Shown: positions 30,089 through 39,371 of the stretch, piece after piece
Layout of the letters: every line of letters begins with the position of its first letter
How positions within the stretch are numbered: the stretch's first letter is position 1
Assembly (NCBI GenBank): GCA_022360555.1
Contig: JAKSCQ010000042.1
Span: 1-47,105 of the forward strand
Direction: 5' to 3'
DNA: 47,105 nt
DNA from: Pseudomonadales bacterium
GTDB lineage: Bacteria > Pseudomonadota > Gammaproteobacteria > Pseudomonadales > Alcanivoracaceae
Made by a program: the position numbers and the translations under genes
The notes under the pieces: generated by a model
What the model saw: only the letters and a program-made list of their open reading frames with translations
Told to the model about the DNA's origin: nothing
Database searches by the model: none

Positions 30089-31279
30089 TTACATCTGCGT
30101 GATGGAGGCGTTGTTGCCGGCACCGCCATGCTGACCGATGCTGGCGTTATTGCCATTTGAGGTCTGCAGGATGGTGGCCGTATTGGGATCAACACTAGTG
30201 CCCAGCCCGGTCTGCAGGATGTCGGCATTGTTGTTGGCGCCCGTCTGTTCGATGGAGCCGATGCCGTACTCGGCCGGAGCCGTCTGGTTGATGTAGGCGG
30301 TGTTGGACGTGTTGCTCTGCAGGATGGTGGCTTCACCATTGCCGCCCCACTGATCAATGTCGCCACTGTTGTTGTCGCCGGACTGGGTGACGGTGCCCAC
30401 GTTGTCGGAACCGGACTGCTCAATGCGGCCGTAGTTCATGTCACCGGTCTGGGTGAGGGTAGCCAGGTTACGGTCGCCCAGGCCCTGATCCACTTCACCG
30501 ATCAGGTTGGTGCCATTCTGGTCCACATAGGCCTCGGAGTGATGGGACTCATCCTGAATCACGTCGGCCAGGTTGTTGGAACCCTGTTGCATGACGTCCG
30601 CGTAGGAATAATCGGAAACGTTCTGCTGGCTCACGTTGGCGGTGTTGCTGTCGCCGCTCTGGTCCACATAGGCTTCGGCGAAGTCGCTGTCGCTCTGGTT
30701 GACCGTGGCAGTCAGGAAATCACCATCATGCTGATTGACGTTGGCGATGCTGCCTTCGCCTTTGGTCTGGGTGACGGTGGCGGAAGAATCATCAGCGAAT
30801 GTCTGGTCAATGTTGGCATCAGCATTCAGGGTGCCGTCCTGAACAATCACGGCGCTGTCATCGTCGGCCCCCAATTGGGTGATGGTGGCGACAGAGGAAT
30901 CGCTGCCGCCAATCTGGGAGATGGATGCGGAGGTGTTGTCGGAAGTCAGGGTCTGGCTGATATCGCCGCTGTTGTTGTTGCCATCTTGCTGAATGGTGGC
31001 AGAGGCAAACCAGCTGTCATCCTGAACGATGCCGGCATGGTTGTCGTCACCGACGGTATCGATGTCGGCGAGCATGGGGTTAGCGCTGTTGGTCTGGCTG
31101 ACATCGGCGTTGTTATTGTCGCCGGTCTGGTCTACGTAGGCTTCGGCGTTGTTGGTGTTGCTTTGGGTCGTGGTTGCGGTATTGCCAGCGCCAGTCTGGT
31201 TGGTGACAGCGGTGTCGGCCCAGGCAGTGGTTGCCAGGGCGGCCAGAATGGCGGCGGCAAGAGGCTTCATCGTCTTCAT
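30089..31279 (-). CDS. csgA: Curlin-repeat major subunit, CsgA-like (enlarged)
   Basis: Signal peptide; about 32 half-repeats of form (A/S)x(I/V)xQ(x)GxxN; second gene after csgB-like gene. Confidence 0.88.
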   Translation of the reverse strand: MKTMKPLAAAILAALATTAWADTAVTNQTGAGNTATTTQSNTNNAEAYVDQTGDNNNADVSQTNSANPMLADIDTVGDDNHAGIVQDDSWFASATIQQDGNNNSGDISQTLTSDNTSASISQIGGSDSSVATITQLGADDDSAVIVQDGTLNADANIDQTFADDSSATVTQTKGEGSIANVNQHDGDFLTATVNQSDSDFAEAYVDQSGDSNTANVSQQNVSDYSYADVMQQGSNNLADVIQDESHHSEAYVDQNGTNLIGEVDQGLGDRNLATLTQTGDMNYGRIEQSGSDNVGTVTQSGDNNSGDIDQWGGNGEATILQSNTSNTAYINQTAPAEYGIGSIEQTGANNNADILQTGLGTSVDPNTATILQTSNGNNASIGQHGGAGNNASITQM

Positions 31280-31324
31280 GGTTTTCTCCTCATTTCATCG
31301 TTACTTAGGCAAAGCGATTTATAG

Positions 31325-31858
31325 TCAGTCCCATTGTTGAATGGAGACCTGTTGTCCGGCCCCGATCTGCGTGACCGAAACACTGTTGGCGGTACCGTGC
31401 TGCGTGATAGCGGCGTGGTTGTCGATGCCGTACTGGGCAATTTGCGCGGTGTTGTACTCGCCGTTTTGTTCAAGCGTGATGGTGTTGTAGGAACCGTGCT
31501 GATAGAGGGAAGCGCTGTTGCCCAGACCGTACTGGCTGACAACGGCCAGGTTTTCCCAGCCGAGCTGGGTAATGTCGGCCTGCTGGTCGGTGCCGTACTG
31601 GATAATGTCGGCCTGGTTGGCAAAGCCGTTCTGACGGATGACGGCGTCGTGGCCGATGCCGGTCTGGGCAATCTCGGCGGTCTGATTGCCCGTCTGCTCG
31701 ATTCGGGCAGACAGGTCACTGCCGGATTGATCAATGTCCGCTTCGTTGCCAAGCGGAAACTCATGGGTGCTGGACAGGTCCGACGCTATGGCCGCAGATG
31801 TCATTGCCAGCAGCACGATCGCTGTGATGCAAAGCCCCACGATATGCCCGATTCTCAT
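31325..31858 (-). CDS. csgB: Curlin-repeat minor subunit, CsgB-like
   Basis: Signal peptide; repeats NEADIDQSGSDLSARIEQTGNQTAEIAQTG; upstream of csgA-like gene. Confidence 0.85.
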   Translation of the reverse strand: MRIGHIVGLCITAIVLLAMTSAAIASDLSSTHEFPLGNEADIDQSGSDLSARIEQTGNQTAEIAQTGIGHDAVIRQNGFANQADIIQYGTDQQADITQLGWENLAVVSQYGLGNSASLYQHGSYNTITLEQNGEYNTAQIAQYGIDNHAAITQHGTANSVSVTQIGAGQQVSIQQWD

Positions 31859-32188
31859 TCTGTCTTCCCTGAAAAGAATGCGTTCCTCGTTGGTTGAGTG
31901 TTGCGCTATTCCGGGTGTCGGAAAATTCACCATGGGTCTCGAATTTTTTTTGTTTTTCTAACACCGTGGGGTAAGCAAAGTGGCGGCCTGGCGGTCGGAG
32001 TGAAGGGCCCGGTGGCCAGGAGGGCGCTGCAAGTGCGGCTATTGCAGCTTTTCCGTTGTCAGAGCCGTTAGGTCCTTTGGTGTAAGCCAATGGCTATATG
32101 AGCCGGCTGGACCGGCGGCACTACCAGGATTACGACAAGGCTTGCCGCTGGCCTCCGGGCTGTTCAAACTACCGTTTGAATTTGACGG

Positions 32189-32779
32189 ATGTGGGAGACG
32201 GGTGTGCTGGATCAGCTCAGGCGGCGATTGCCTGAATACAAACGCACGGAATTGCCCCTGGCACTGCCGGAGGCGGCGGTGCTCATGCCGTTGGTGGATG
32301 CCCCCGACCCCCGTGTCATTCTGACGGTGCGCTCCAGTTCCATGCCCACCCACGCCGGCGAGGTGGCGTTTCCCGGCGGCAAGCGGGACCCCGGGGACAA
32401 GAATCTGCTGATGACTGCCCTGCGTGAAAGCCAGGAAGAGGTGGGGCTGTTGCCGGAGTATGTGGACATCCTGGGGCAGTTATCGCCGCTGGCATCGCGC
32501 TATGGCATGAAGGTCACCCCCTTTGTCGGGGTGGTCAGGCCGGAGGCCCCGCTGGAAGCCGAGCCCGGTGAAATCGACACCATCTTCCAGGTGCCATTGC
32601 AGTTTTTCCTGGATGAAACCCCTGAGCTGTCCAGCCCCATCGATTTCTTTGGTCGCCGGTTCCGCATTCCCAGTTATTATTATGAAGACAAGCGCATATG
32701 GGGGCTCACGGCCTTCATGATTCTGGACCTGATCAACCATGTGTATGACGCGGGCGTCGAGTTCGAAGTGACCGACTGA
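32189..32779 (+). CDS. CoA pyrophosphatase-like NUDIX hydrolase
   Basis: VRSSSMPTHAGEVAFPGGKRDPGDKNLLMTALRESQEEVGL. Confidence 0.92.
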   Translation: MWETGVLDQLRRRLPEYKRTELPLALPEAAVLMPLVDAPDPRVILTVRSSSMPTHAGEVAFPGGKRDPGDKNLLMTALRESQEEVGLLPEYVDILGQLSPLASRYGMKVTPFVGVVRPEAPLEAEPGEIDTIFQVPLQFFLDETPELSSPIDFFGRRFRIPSYYYEDKRIWGLTAFMILDLINHVYDAGVEFEVTD

Positions 32780-32805
32780 CGTTACGGAGAGGCAAGAGGT
32801 AAGCG

Positions 32806-33345
32806 ATGATTTACAAGATTGGCGGGCGACAGCTCGAACAACGCGGTTCCGGGCACTGGATTGCTGACAATGCCACGGTGATTGGCTCGGTTATCATGGA
32901 AGCCAATACCAGCATCTGGTTCAACGCGGTGCTGCGCGCCGACAATGATGTGATCGAAATCGGCGAAAACTCCAATATCCAGGATGGCTCGGTGCTGCAC
33001 GTGGACCCGGGCGTGCCCATGAAGATCGGCAAGGATGTGACTGTGGGCCACAAGGTGATGCTGCATGGCTGTACCATTGGTGACAACAGCCTGATCGGTA
33101 TCAACGCGGTGGTGCTCAACAAGGCCGTGATCGGCAAGAACTGCATCATCGGCGCCAATTCCCTGGTGCCGGAAGGCATGAAGATCCCGGACAATTCCCT
33201 GGTCATGGGCTCGCCCGCGAAGGTAGTCAAGGAAATCACCGATGGTCACAAGGCCATGCTGACCATGAGCAGCATGCACTATGTGGCCCACGCCAAGGAG
33301 TTTGACGAACATCTGGAAGTCGACGAACGGTTCCACCATGACTGA
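32806..33345 (+). CDS. Gamma carbonic anhydrase family protein
   Basis: Left-handed beta-helix hexapeptides; NIQDGSVLHVDPGVPMKIGKDVTVGHKVMLHGCTIGDNSLIG. Confidence 0.94.
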   Translation: MIYKIGGRQLEQRGSGHWIADNATVIGSVIMEANTSIWFNAVLRADNDVIEIGENSNIQDGSVLHVDPGVPMKIGKDVTVGHKVMLHGCTIGDNSLIGINAVVLNKAVIGKNCIIGANSLVPEGMKIPDNSLVMGSPAKVVKEITDGHKAMLTMSSMHYVAHAKEFDEHLEVDERFHHD

Positions 33346-33550
33346 AGCAGTGCCGATCTCACCCTGTGTTTCTATTTGTGCCCTGGACGAGAATGATATT
33401 TGCGTGGGCTGTTTTCGCACGGGGGGAGAAATTTCCATCTGGGGGCTGCTGTCCGATGACGAAAAGCGCGAGGTATACCGCCGTATTCCCCTGCGTATGG
33501 AAGGGAAGGTGGCGCCCTGTGTGGTAAGGAAGGAGAAGAGATCATCATGA
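33338..33550 (+). CDS. DUF1289 domain-containing protein
   Basis: SPCVSICALDENDICVGCFRTGGEISIWGLLSDDEKREV. Confidence 0.9.
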   Translation: MTEAVPISPCVSICALDENDICVGCFRTGGEISIWGLLSDDEKREVYRRIPLRMEGKVAPCVVRKEKRSS

Positions 33551-34476
33551 GTCCGCAGGTAGGCGAAGGCGTGCCGTCAGCCCCGGTGGTGGGGCTGGCG
33601 CTGGGCAGTGGGTCCGCCCGGGGCTGGGCCCACATCGGTGTGATTCAGGCGCTGGAAGAGATGGGGGTGCAGCCCCAGGTCGTGGCGGGGACATCCATCG
33701 GCGCTATTGTCGGCAGTGCCTATGTGACTGGCGTGCTCAACGAATTCGGCGAGTGGGTGAAGTCCCTGACGGTGAAGGATGTCTTCGGTTTGATGGATTT
33801 TTCGCTGTCCGGTGGCATGGTGAAAGGGGAGAAGCTGTTCAACTTCTTCCGCGAACACCATGAAGACCCGGACATGGAAAGCCTGGAGAAAAAACTGGTC
33901 ACCGTGGCCACGGACATGAAAAGCGGGCGGGAAATCTGGATTACCCGGGGCAAGGTGCTGGATGCGGCCCGGGCCTCCTGTGCGTTGCCGGGGCTGTTTT
34001 CGCCGGTCAAGGTGCAGGGGCGTTGGATGCTGGATGGCGGCTTGGTCAACCCGGTGCCGGTGTCCGCGGCCCGGGCCATGGGTGCGGATGTGGTGATTGC
34101 CGTCAACCTCAACGCCCAGCTGGTCGGCGCCCACCTGTCCCGCGATACCCGAAGCCAGGTGGAAGGCGAAAGCCCGACAGAGGAAGAGCGCAGCATCTGG
34201 CAGAAAATGATGGACTACTTTTCCTCTGAAGACGGTACGGACCCGGGGTTCTTCGATGTGGTGGCCTCCAGCATCAACATCATGCAGGACCGCATCACCC
34301 GCTCACGCATGGCCGGCGACCCGCCGGAAGTGACCCTGATTCCCCTGCTGGAAGACTTCGCCCTGATGGACTTCCATCGCGCCAAAGAGGCCATCGAGGA
34401 AGGCCGATCACTGGTCAAACGCTATGAAGCTGATATTCGCGCCTGGGTGGGGTCGCCGTTGGCGGATAGGGTTTGA
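33547..34476 (+). CDS. Patatin-like phospholipase, RssA-like
   Basis: LGSGSARGWAHIGVIQALEEMG; GTSIGAIVGSAY; DGGLVNPVPV. Confidence 0.93.
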   Translation: MSPQVGEGVPSAPVVGLALGSGSARGWAHIGVIQALEEMGVQPQVVAGTSIGAIVGSAYVTGVLNEFGEWVKSLTVKDVFGLMDFSLSGGMVKGEKLFNFFREHHEDPDMESLEKKLVTVATDMKSGREIWITRGKVLDAARASCALPGLFSPVKVQGRWMLDGGLVNPVPVSAARAMGADVVIAVNLNAQLVGAHLSRDTRSQVEGESPTEEERSIWQKMMDYFSSEDGTDPGFFDVVASSINIMQDRITRSRMAGDPPEVTLIPLLEDFALMDFHRAKEAIEEGRSLVKRYEADIRAWVGSPLADRV

Positions 34477-34481
34477 AGAGG

Positions 34482-34643
34482 CAGTTGACAGTTGATAGTG
34501 GACAGTTGACAGCTGCGCGATCGAACTTCCTGTTTTCTTAAATCAATGAGGCCGCGCCCAACCTTTGAGCGCGGCCTCTTGCGTTCCAAGATACCCCCTA
34601 CGGTTAACGCGCAGCTGTCAACTGTCCACTATCAACTGTCCAC
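34482..34643. repeat. Inverted heptad-repeat element (GTTGACA type) flanking a terminator-like hairpin
   Basis: GTTGACA-GTTGATA-GTGGACA-GTTGACA-GCTGCGCG; 33-bp perfect inverted match with 34608-34640. Confidence 0.9.
34548..34578. terminator. Terminator-like hairpin between convergent genes
   Basis: GAGGCCGCGC ... GCGCGGCCTC perfect 10-bp stem. Confidence 0.65.
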
Positions 34644-35900
34644 TTAATCCGCCTTCCTGGCCTTCACCGCCTTCACCATATTGTCCTTAACCTGCAGGAT
34701 CTCGATCTGGTAATGATCGATTTTCACCGAAATATTGGCGTCGGGGATGTCCTGCAGGTATTCCAGGATCAGGCCGTTGAGGGTCTTGGGGCCGTCGGTG
34801 GGGAGGTCCCAGTCCAGGCTGCGGTTGATTTCACGCAGGGTGGCTGAGCCGTCGATCACATAGCTGTCGTCATCCTGGGGGTGGATGTCCGGGCTGCTGG
34901 CGGCCAGGTCGGTGGTGAACTCGCCGACAATTTCTTCCAGGATATCTTCCAGCGTCACCAGGCCCAGCACGTCACCGTATTCGTCCACCACGATGCCAAT
35001 GCGCCGTTTGGCATTCTGGAAATTGATCAGTTGTTGATGCAGTGAGGTGCCCTCGGGGACGAAGTAGGGCTCCACCGTGTACTGCATCAGCTCGGCCTTG
35101 TTGATGTCTTCCTTGAGCAGCAGGCGGCTCAGCTTCCGCAGGTGCAGCAACCCGATCATGTTGTTGGGGTCACCGTTGAACACCGGCAGGCGGGTGTGCT
35201 GGCTGGAACGCAGGGTGGTGAGGATGTCGTGCATGTCATCCTCCAGATCGATCCCCACCATCTCGTTGCGCGGCACCATGATGTCTTCCACCGTCACGGA
35301 TTCCAGGTCCAGGATGTTCAGCAACATCTTCTGGTGACTTTCCGGAATCAGGCCGCCGGCTTCGTTGACCACAGTACGTAGCTCTTCGGGACTGAGGTGG
35401 TCGTCATCCTGTTCATTGGTGCGAATGCCAGCCATACGCAGCAGCACATTGCTCACCCCGTTCACCATCCATACCAGCGGTGCCAGCAGCACCTGCAGCG
35501 GTTTGAGCAGCAGGCTGGCGGGAAAGGCCACCCGTTCCGGGCGCATGGCGGCAAAGGTTTTCGGGGTGATCTCGGCGAACACCAACATGATGATGGTGAT
35601 CACCACTGGGGCAACGGCCGCCCCGCTGTCGCCCAGCCAGCGAATCGCCAGAATGGCCGCCACGGTGGCGGCGAAGTTGTTGACGAAATTGTTGCCGATC
35701 AGGATTACGGACAGCAGCCGGTCGGTGCGTCTGAGCAAGGCTTCCACCCGGGTGGCCGCCTTGTGTCCCTGGCGGGCCAGATGGCGGAGCCGGTAGCGGT
35801 TGATCGCCACCATGCCGGTTTCACTGCTGGAGAAAAATGCCGAGCCGAAAATCAGGGCTACGAGGGCGCCAATCAGCCACCCGTCAGAGAAGGTATCCAA
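34644..35900 (-). CDS. HlyC/CorC family (CNNM domain + CBS pair) transporter-like protein
   Basis: FFSSSETGMVAINRYRLRHLARQGHKAA; VEDIMVPRNEMVGID; IGIVVDEYGDVLGLVTLEDILEEIVGEF. Confidence 0.94.
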   Translation of the reverse strand: MDTFSDGWLIGALVALIFGSAFFSSSETGMVAINRYRLRHLARQGHKAATRVEALLRRTDRLLSVILIGNNFVNNFAATVAAILAIRWLGDSGAAVAPVVITIIMLVFAEITPKTFAAMRPERVAFPASLLLKPLQVLLAPLVWMVNGVSNVLLRMAGIRTNEQDDDHLSPEELRTVVNEAGGLIPESHQKMLLNILDLESVTVEDIMVPRNEMVGIDLEDDMHDILTTLRSSQHTRLPVFNGDPNNMIGLLHLRKLSRLLLKEDINKAELMQYTVEPYFVPEGTSLHQQLINFQNAKRRIGIVVDEYGDVLGLVTLEDILEEIVGEFTTDLAASSPDIHPQDDDSYVIDGSATLREINRSLDWDLPTDGPKTLNGLILEYLQDIPDANISVKIDHYQIEILQVKDNMVKAVKARKAD

Positions 35901-36227
35901 AGGAAAAGTCGTTTTATCCGCCAGTCGGTCCGCTATTGTTCGGGGCAGGGGTTGGCAGTGTCAAGGCGTGCGAGTTGCGATGGGCTGGGAAAGGCTGAAA
36001 AGTGCCTCTGCCCCGATATTTTCTACGAAGCCGCGTAGGAACGGAGCGTAGCGGAGTAACGCCCGTAGGGCGGCCCCGAAGGGGTGAGCGAAGCGAATAC
36101 AGTCTCTCGGACAGCGAACCGCGCTTGCGCGAAACCGCCCAGCGGGCGGTCAGGAATCGCAGGACCCGACAGGTCCATCCAGTCCCCCTGCGTTTCGGCT
36201 TTCCGAAACGCGTACCTCGCAGCCCAT

Positions 36228-36252
36228 TCGCCATGCAAGCATGGCTCCAACG
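36228..36252. repeat. REP-like single arm
   Basis: ttcgccatgcaagcatggctccaac. Confidence 0.65.
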
Positions 36253-36262
36253 GCATGGCATT

Positions 36263-37063
36263 CTATCGCTCGAGAATAAACTCCAGCACTAACTGGCTGC
36301 CGAAAAAGGCCACCAGCAGCACAGCAAAACCGCTCAGGGTAAAGCGGATGGCGGTGCGGCCCCGCCAGCCGCGCACATAGCGACCGCCGAGGAGGATGGC
36401 AAAGACCACCCAGGACACCAGGGTCAGCACGCTCTTGTGAACCAGATGCTGGGCAAACAGGCTGTCCACATAGAAGAAGCCGCTGAGAATGGCGGCGGTG
36501 AGCAGGATCTGGCCCAGCCAGATGGCCTCGAACAGCATGGATTCCATCACCTGGATGGGCGGGAACAGGCGCATGACTCCACGGATATGGCCACTTTTCA
36601 GTTGCCGGTCCTGGACCCAGAGCAGCACCGCCTGGCAGGCGGCCAGTGCCAGCACCGCATAGGCGACAATGGAAAGCAGTACATGTACGCCCAGTCCGTG
36701 GGCCAGCGGGTGGGCGGTGTAGCCGGTGTTGACCCAGAGCATGGCCGGAATGGTCAGGGCAGCGAACGGGTAGACTAGGGCGGAAATCCACTCGAAAGGT
36801 CGGTACAGGCAGGACAGCAGCACCAGGGTGGCGCCGGTAAAGGCCACGGCGGATGCCACCGGAAACAGGCCCAGTTGCAGGCCCTGGGGGGTAATCATGA
36901 CCTGCCACAGGCATACCGCATGAGCTGCAACGGCCAGTCCTCCGGGTACCAGAATGGCCGTGCGAGAGGGCTTGCCCTGTCCGCGAAACTGCCGGTAAAG
37001 CACCAGGCAGGCCACGGTGTAAAGCACAAAGGCCGCAAAACCGCTGATCACGGAAAAGTTCAT
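36263..37063 (-). CDS. Cytochrome c assembly (CcsA/YpjD-like) inner membrane protein
   Basis: Multi-TM; HPLAHGLGVHVLLSIVAYAVLALAACQA; adjacent to ffh. Confidence 0.87.
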   Translation of the reverse strand: MNFSVISGFAAFVLYTVACLVLYRQFRGQGKPSRTAILVPGGLAVAAHAVCLWQVMITPQGLQLGLFPVASAVAFTGATLVLLSCLYRPFEWISALVYPFAALTIPAMLWVNTGYTAHPLAHGLGVHVLLSIVAYAVLALAACQAVLLWVQDRQLKSGHIRGVMRLFPPIQVMESMLFEAIWLGQILLTAAILSGFFYVDSLFAQHLVHKSVLTLVSWVVFAILLGGRYVRGWRGRTAIRFTLSGFAVLLVAFFGSQLVLEFILER

Positions 37064-37291
37064 AGAAGTGTTGTCCGTATTTGATGCCCGGAGTAAAAAA
37101 ATGCCGGACCAAGCCCGCAGAAGTCTGGCATAGCCCCGACTTCACTATCAACAATCATTCTCATTTTCTGCCCGGTCGGGCGGATTGTGGCCGGGCCCAT
37201 GACGTTGGCGGGGCAGGAAGGCTATAATCGCGCCCCTGTCCCTGCGGACGGCGCTGGCCGCCGCAGACATGGTGCATTTGGAGGTAGACCC

Positions 37292-38710
37292 ATGTTCGAG
37301 AATCTCACCGATCGGTTGGGATCGTCGCTTAAAAACCTGGCAGGTCAGGGCGCACTGACCGAAGACAATATCCGCGACACCCTGCGCGAAGTGCGCAAGG
37401 CACTGCTGGAGGCCGATGTGGCCCTGCCGGTGGTGAAAGAGTTTGTCGAACAGGTAAAGGAAAAGGCGCTGGGACAGGAGGTCCTGAAAAGCCTCAACCC
37501 GGGCCAGGCGTTCGTCAAGATCGTCAATGACGAGCTGGTTCACACCATGGGCGACGCCAACGACGCCCTCAACCTGGCCACCAAGCCCCCGGCCATCATC
37601 CTGATGGCGGGCCTGCAGGGGGCCGGTAAGACCACCTCCGTGGCCAAGCTCGCCCGTTTCCTGCAGGAGCGCGAGAAGAAGAAGGTGATGGTGGTGTCCG
37701 CGGACGTCTACCGCCCGGCGGCCATCGACCAGCTGGAGACCCTGGCTGGCGAGGTGGAGACCAATTTCTTCCCGTCCAAGGGAGACCAGGACCCGGTGGA
37801 TATCGCCAGCGCCGCGCTGGAAGAAGCCCGTCGCCGCTACATGGACGTGCTGATCGTGGATACCGCCGGTCGTCTCCACGTGGACGAGGACATGATGTCC
37901 GAGATTAAGCGCCTGCACGGGGCCATCAGCCCGGTGGAAACCCTGTTCGTGGTGGATGCCATGACCGGTCAGGACGCCGCCAACACTGCCCAGGCCTTTA
38001 ATGAAGCGCTGCCGCTTACCGGTGTCATCCTCACCAAGGCCGACGGTGACTCCCGTGGTGGTGCGGCCCTGTCCGTGCGCCATCTCACCGGCAAACCGAT
38101 CAAGTTCATCGGCATGGGTGAAAAGACCGACGCCCTGGAGCCCTTCCACCCGGATCGTATCGCCAGCCGTATTCTGGGCATGGGCGACGTGCTGTCACTG
38201 GTGGAAGAAGCCGAGCGCAAGCTGGACAAGTCCAAGGCCGAGAAAATTGCCAAGAAGTTCAAGAAAGGCAAGGCCATGGACTTCGAGGACCTCAAGGACC
38301 AGTTCCAGCAGATGCGTAACATGGGCGGCATGGCCGGCCTGCTCGACAAGCTGCCCGGCATGGGCGGCATGATGCAGGCGGCCCAGGACCCGGCGGCCAT
38401 GAAACAAATGAAGCACATGGAGGCGCTGATCGACTCCATGACCCCCAAGGAACGTCGCAACCCGGATTTGATCAAGGGCTCGCGCAAGAAGCGTATCGCC
38501 ACCGGTGCCGGGCTGGAGATTCAGGACCTGAACCGCCTGATGAAGCAGCAGAAGATGATGTCCAAGATGATGAAGAAAATGCGTTCCAAGGGCGGCATGA
38601 AGAACATGATGCGCGGCCTGGAAGGCATGATGGGCGGCAATGGCGGCCCGGGTGGTGGCCCCGGCGGCATGGGCGGAATGGGTGGCCCCGGCGGCATGCC
38701 GCCTATGTAA
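37292..38710 (+). CDS. ffh: Signal recognition particle protein
   Basis: MFENLTDRL; GLQGAGKTTSVAKLA; DTAGRLHVDEDMM; Met-rich M domain. Confidence 0.98.
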   Translation: MFENLTDRLGSSLKNLAGQGALTEDNIRDTLREVRKALLEADVALPVVKEFVEQVKEKALGQEVLKSLNPGQAFVKIVNDELVHTMGDANDALNLATKPPAIILMAGLQGAGKTTSVAKLARFLQEREKKKVMVVSADVYRPAAIDQLETLAGEVETNFFPSKGDQDPVDIASAALEEARRRYMDVLIVDTAGRLHVDEDMMSEIKRLHGAISPVETLFVVDAMTGQDAANTAQAFNEALPLTGVILTKADGDSRGGAALSVRHLTGKPIKFIGMGEKTDALEPFHPDRIASRILGMGDVLSLVEEAERKLDKSKAEKIAKKFKKGKAMDFEDLKDQFQQMRNMGGMAGLLDKLPGMGGMMQAAQDPAAMKQMKHMEALIDSMTPKERRNPDLIKGSRKKRIATGAGLEIQDLNRLMKQQKMMSKMMKKMRSKGGMKNMMRGLEGMMGGNGGPGGGPGGMGGMGGPGGMPPM

Positions 38711-38823
38711 AAGGCTGCAAGCGCCAGGCAGCAAGCTGCAACGCGGGCAGAGTGGGTGGGCAAAGCACCTCTCTGCCCGCGTTTGTGTTGGGGCTGTCGT
38801 AGCGTTGCTGGCAGCGATCAACC

Positions 38824-38919
38824 AGTTGCGAGTACTGAGTTGCGAGAAGCGAAAACCTTAAAACCCTGCGCCTTTCAGGTTTTGCATTTCGAAACCCGGT
38901 ACTCGTAACTCGACACTGG
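38824..38919. repeat. Inverted heptad-repeat element (GAGTTGC type)
   Basis: AGTTGC-GAGTACT-GAGTTGC-GAGAAGC-GAAAACC; inverted arm GAGTTAC-GAGTACC-GGGTTTC-GAAATGC-AAAACC. Confidence 0.82.
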
Positions 38920-39122
38920 TTTGAGAGTGCCGCCAGCGACGCTACGGAGAGGGTGGGGCCGTTGTTTCGTGGTGCTTGTTGCGTGCGCCAACTGCCTGTA
39001 TAATTCGCGCCCTTCGCGGCCTGCCCTTGTTTTTTGTGCAATTAAGGGTTGGCTTTCAAGCGGATACGATGGCTCGCTGCACGGTGGGCCGGGAAACCGG
39101 ATTGATAAAAGGTATACAGATC

Positions 39123-39371
39123 ATGGTAATTGTTCGTCTCGCCCGTGGTGGCTCCAAGAAGCGTCCTTTCTACAACATCGTAGTGGCCGACAGCCGTAAC
39201 GCCCGTGATGGCCGTTTCATCGAGAAGCTGGGCTTCTACAACCCCATCGCCCGCGGCGGTGAAATTCCCCTGAAACTGGACCTGGAAACCCTGGATGCAT
39301 GGGTTGCCAAAGGTGCCCAGGTTTCTGACCGCGTCAAAACCCTGGCCAAGCAGGCTCGCAAGGAAGCCTGA
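39123..39371 (+). CDS. rpsP: 30S ribosomal protein S16
   Basis: [41 protein letters not shown]. Confidence 0.98.
   Translation: MVIVRLARGGSKKRPFYNIVVADSRNARDGRFIEKLGFYNPIARGGEIPLKLDLETLDAWVAKGAQVSDRVKTLAKQARKEA

Noticed and set aside
30539-31324. Plus-strand 261-aa ORF with repetitive VGD/VVG sequence
   Set aside because: Antisense to the curlin repeats; its periodicity is inherited from csgA
30089-31933. Tandem DNA periodicity suggesting a CRISPR or minisatellite
   Set aside because: The periodicity is coding (curlin repeats) with in-frame variation; no identical repeats with unique spacers, no cas genes
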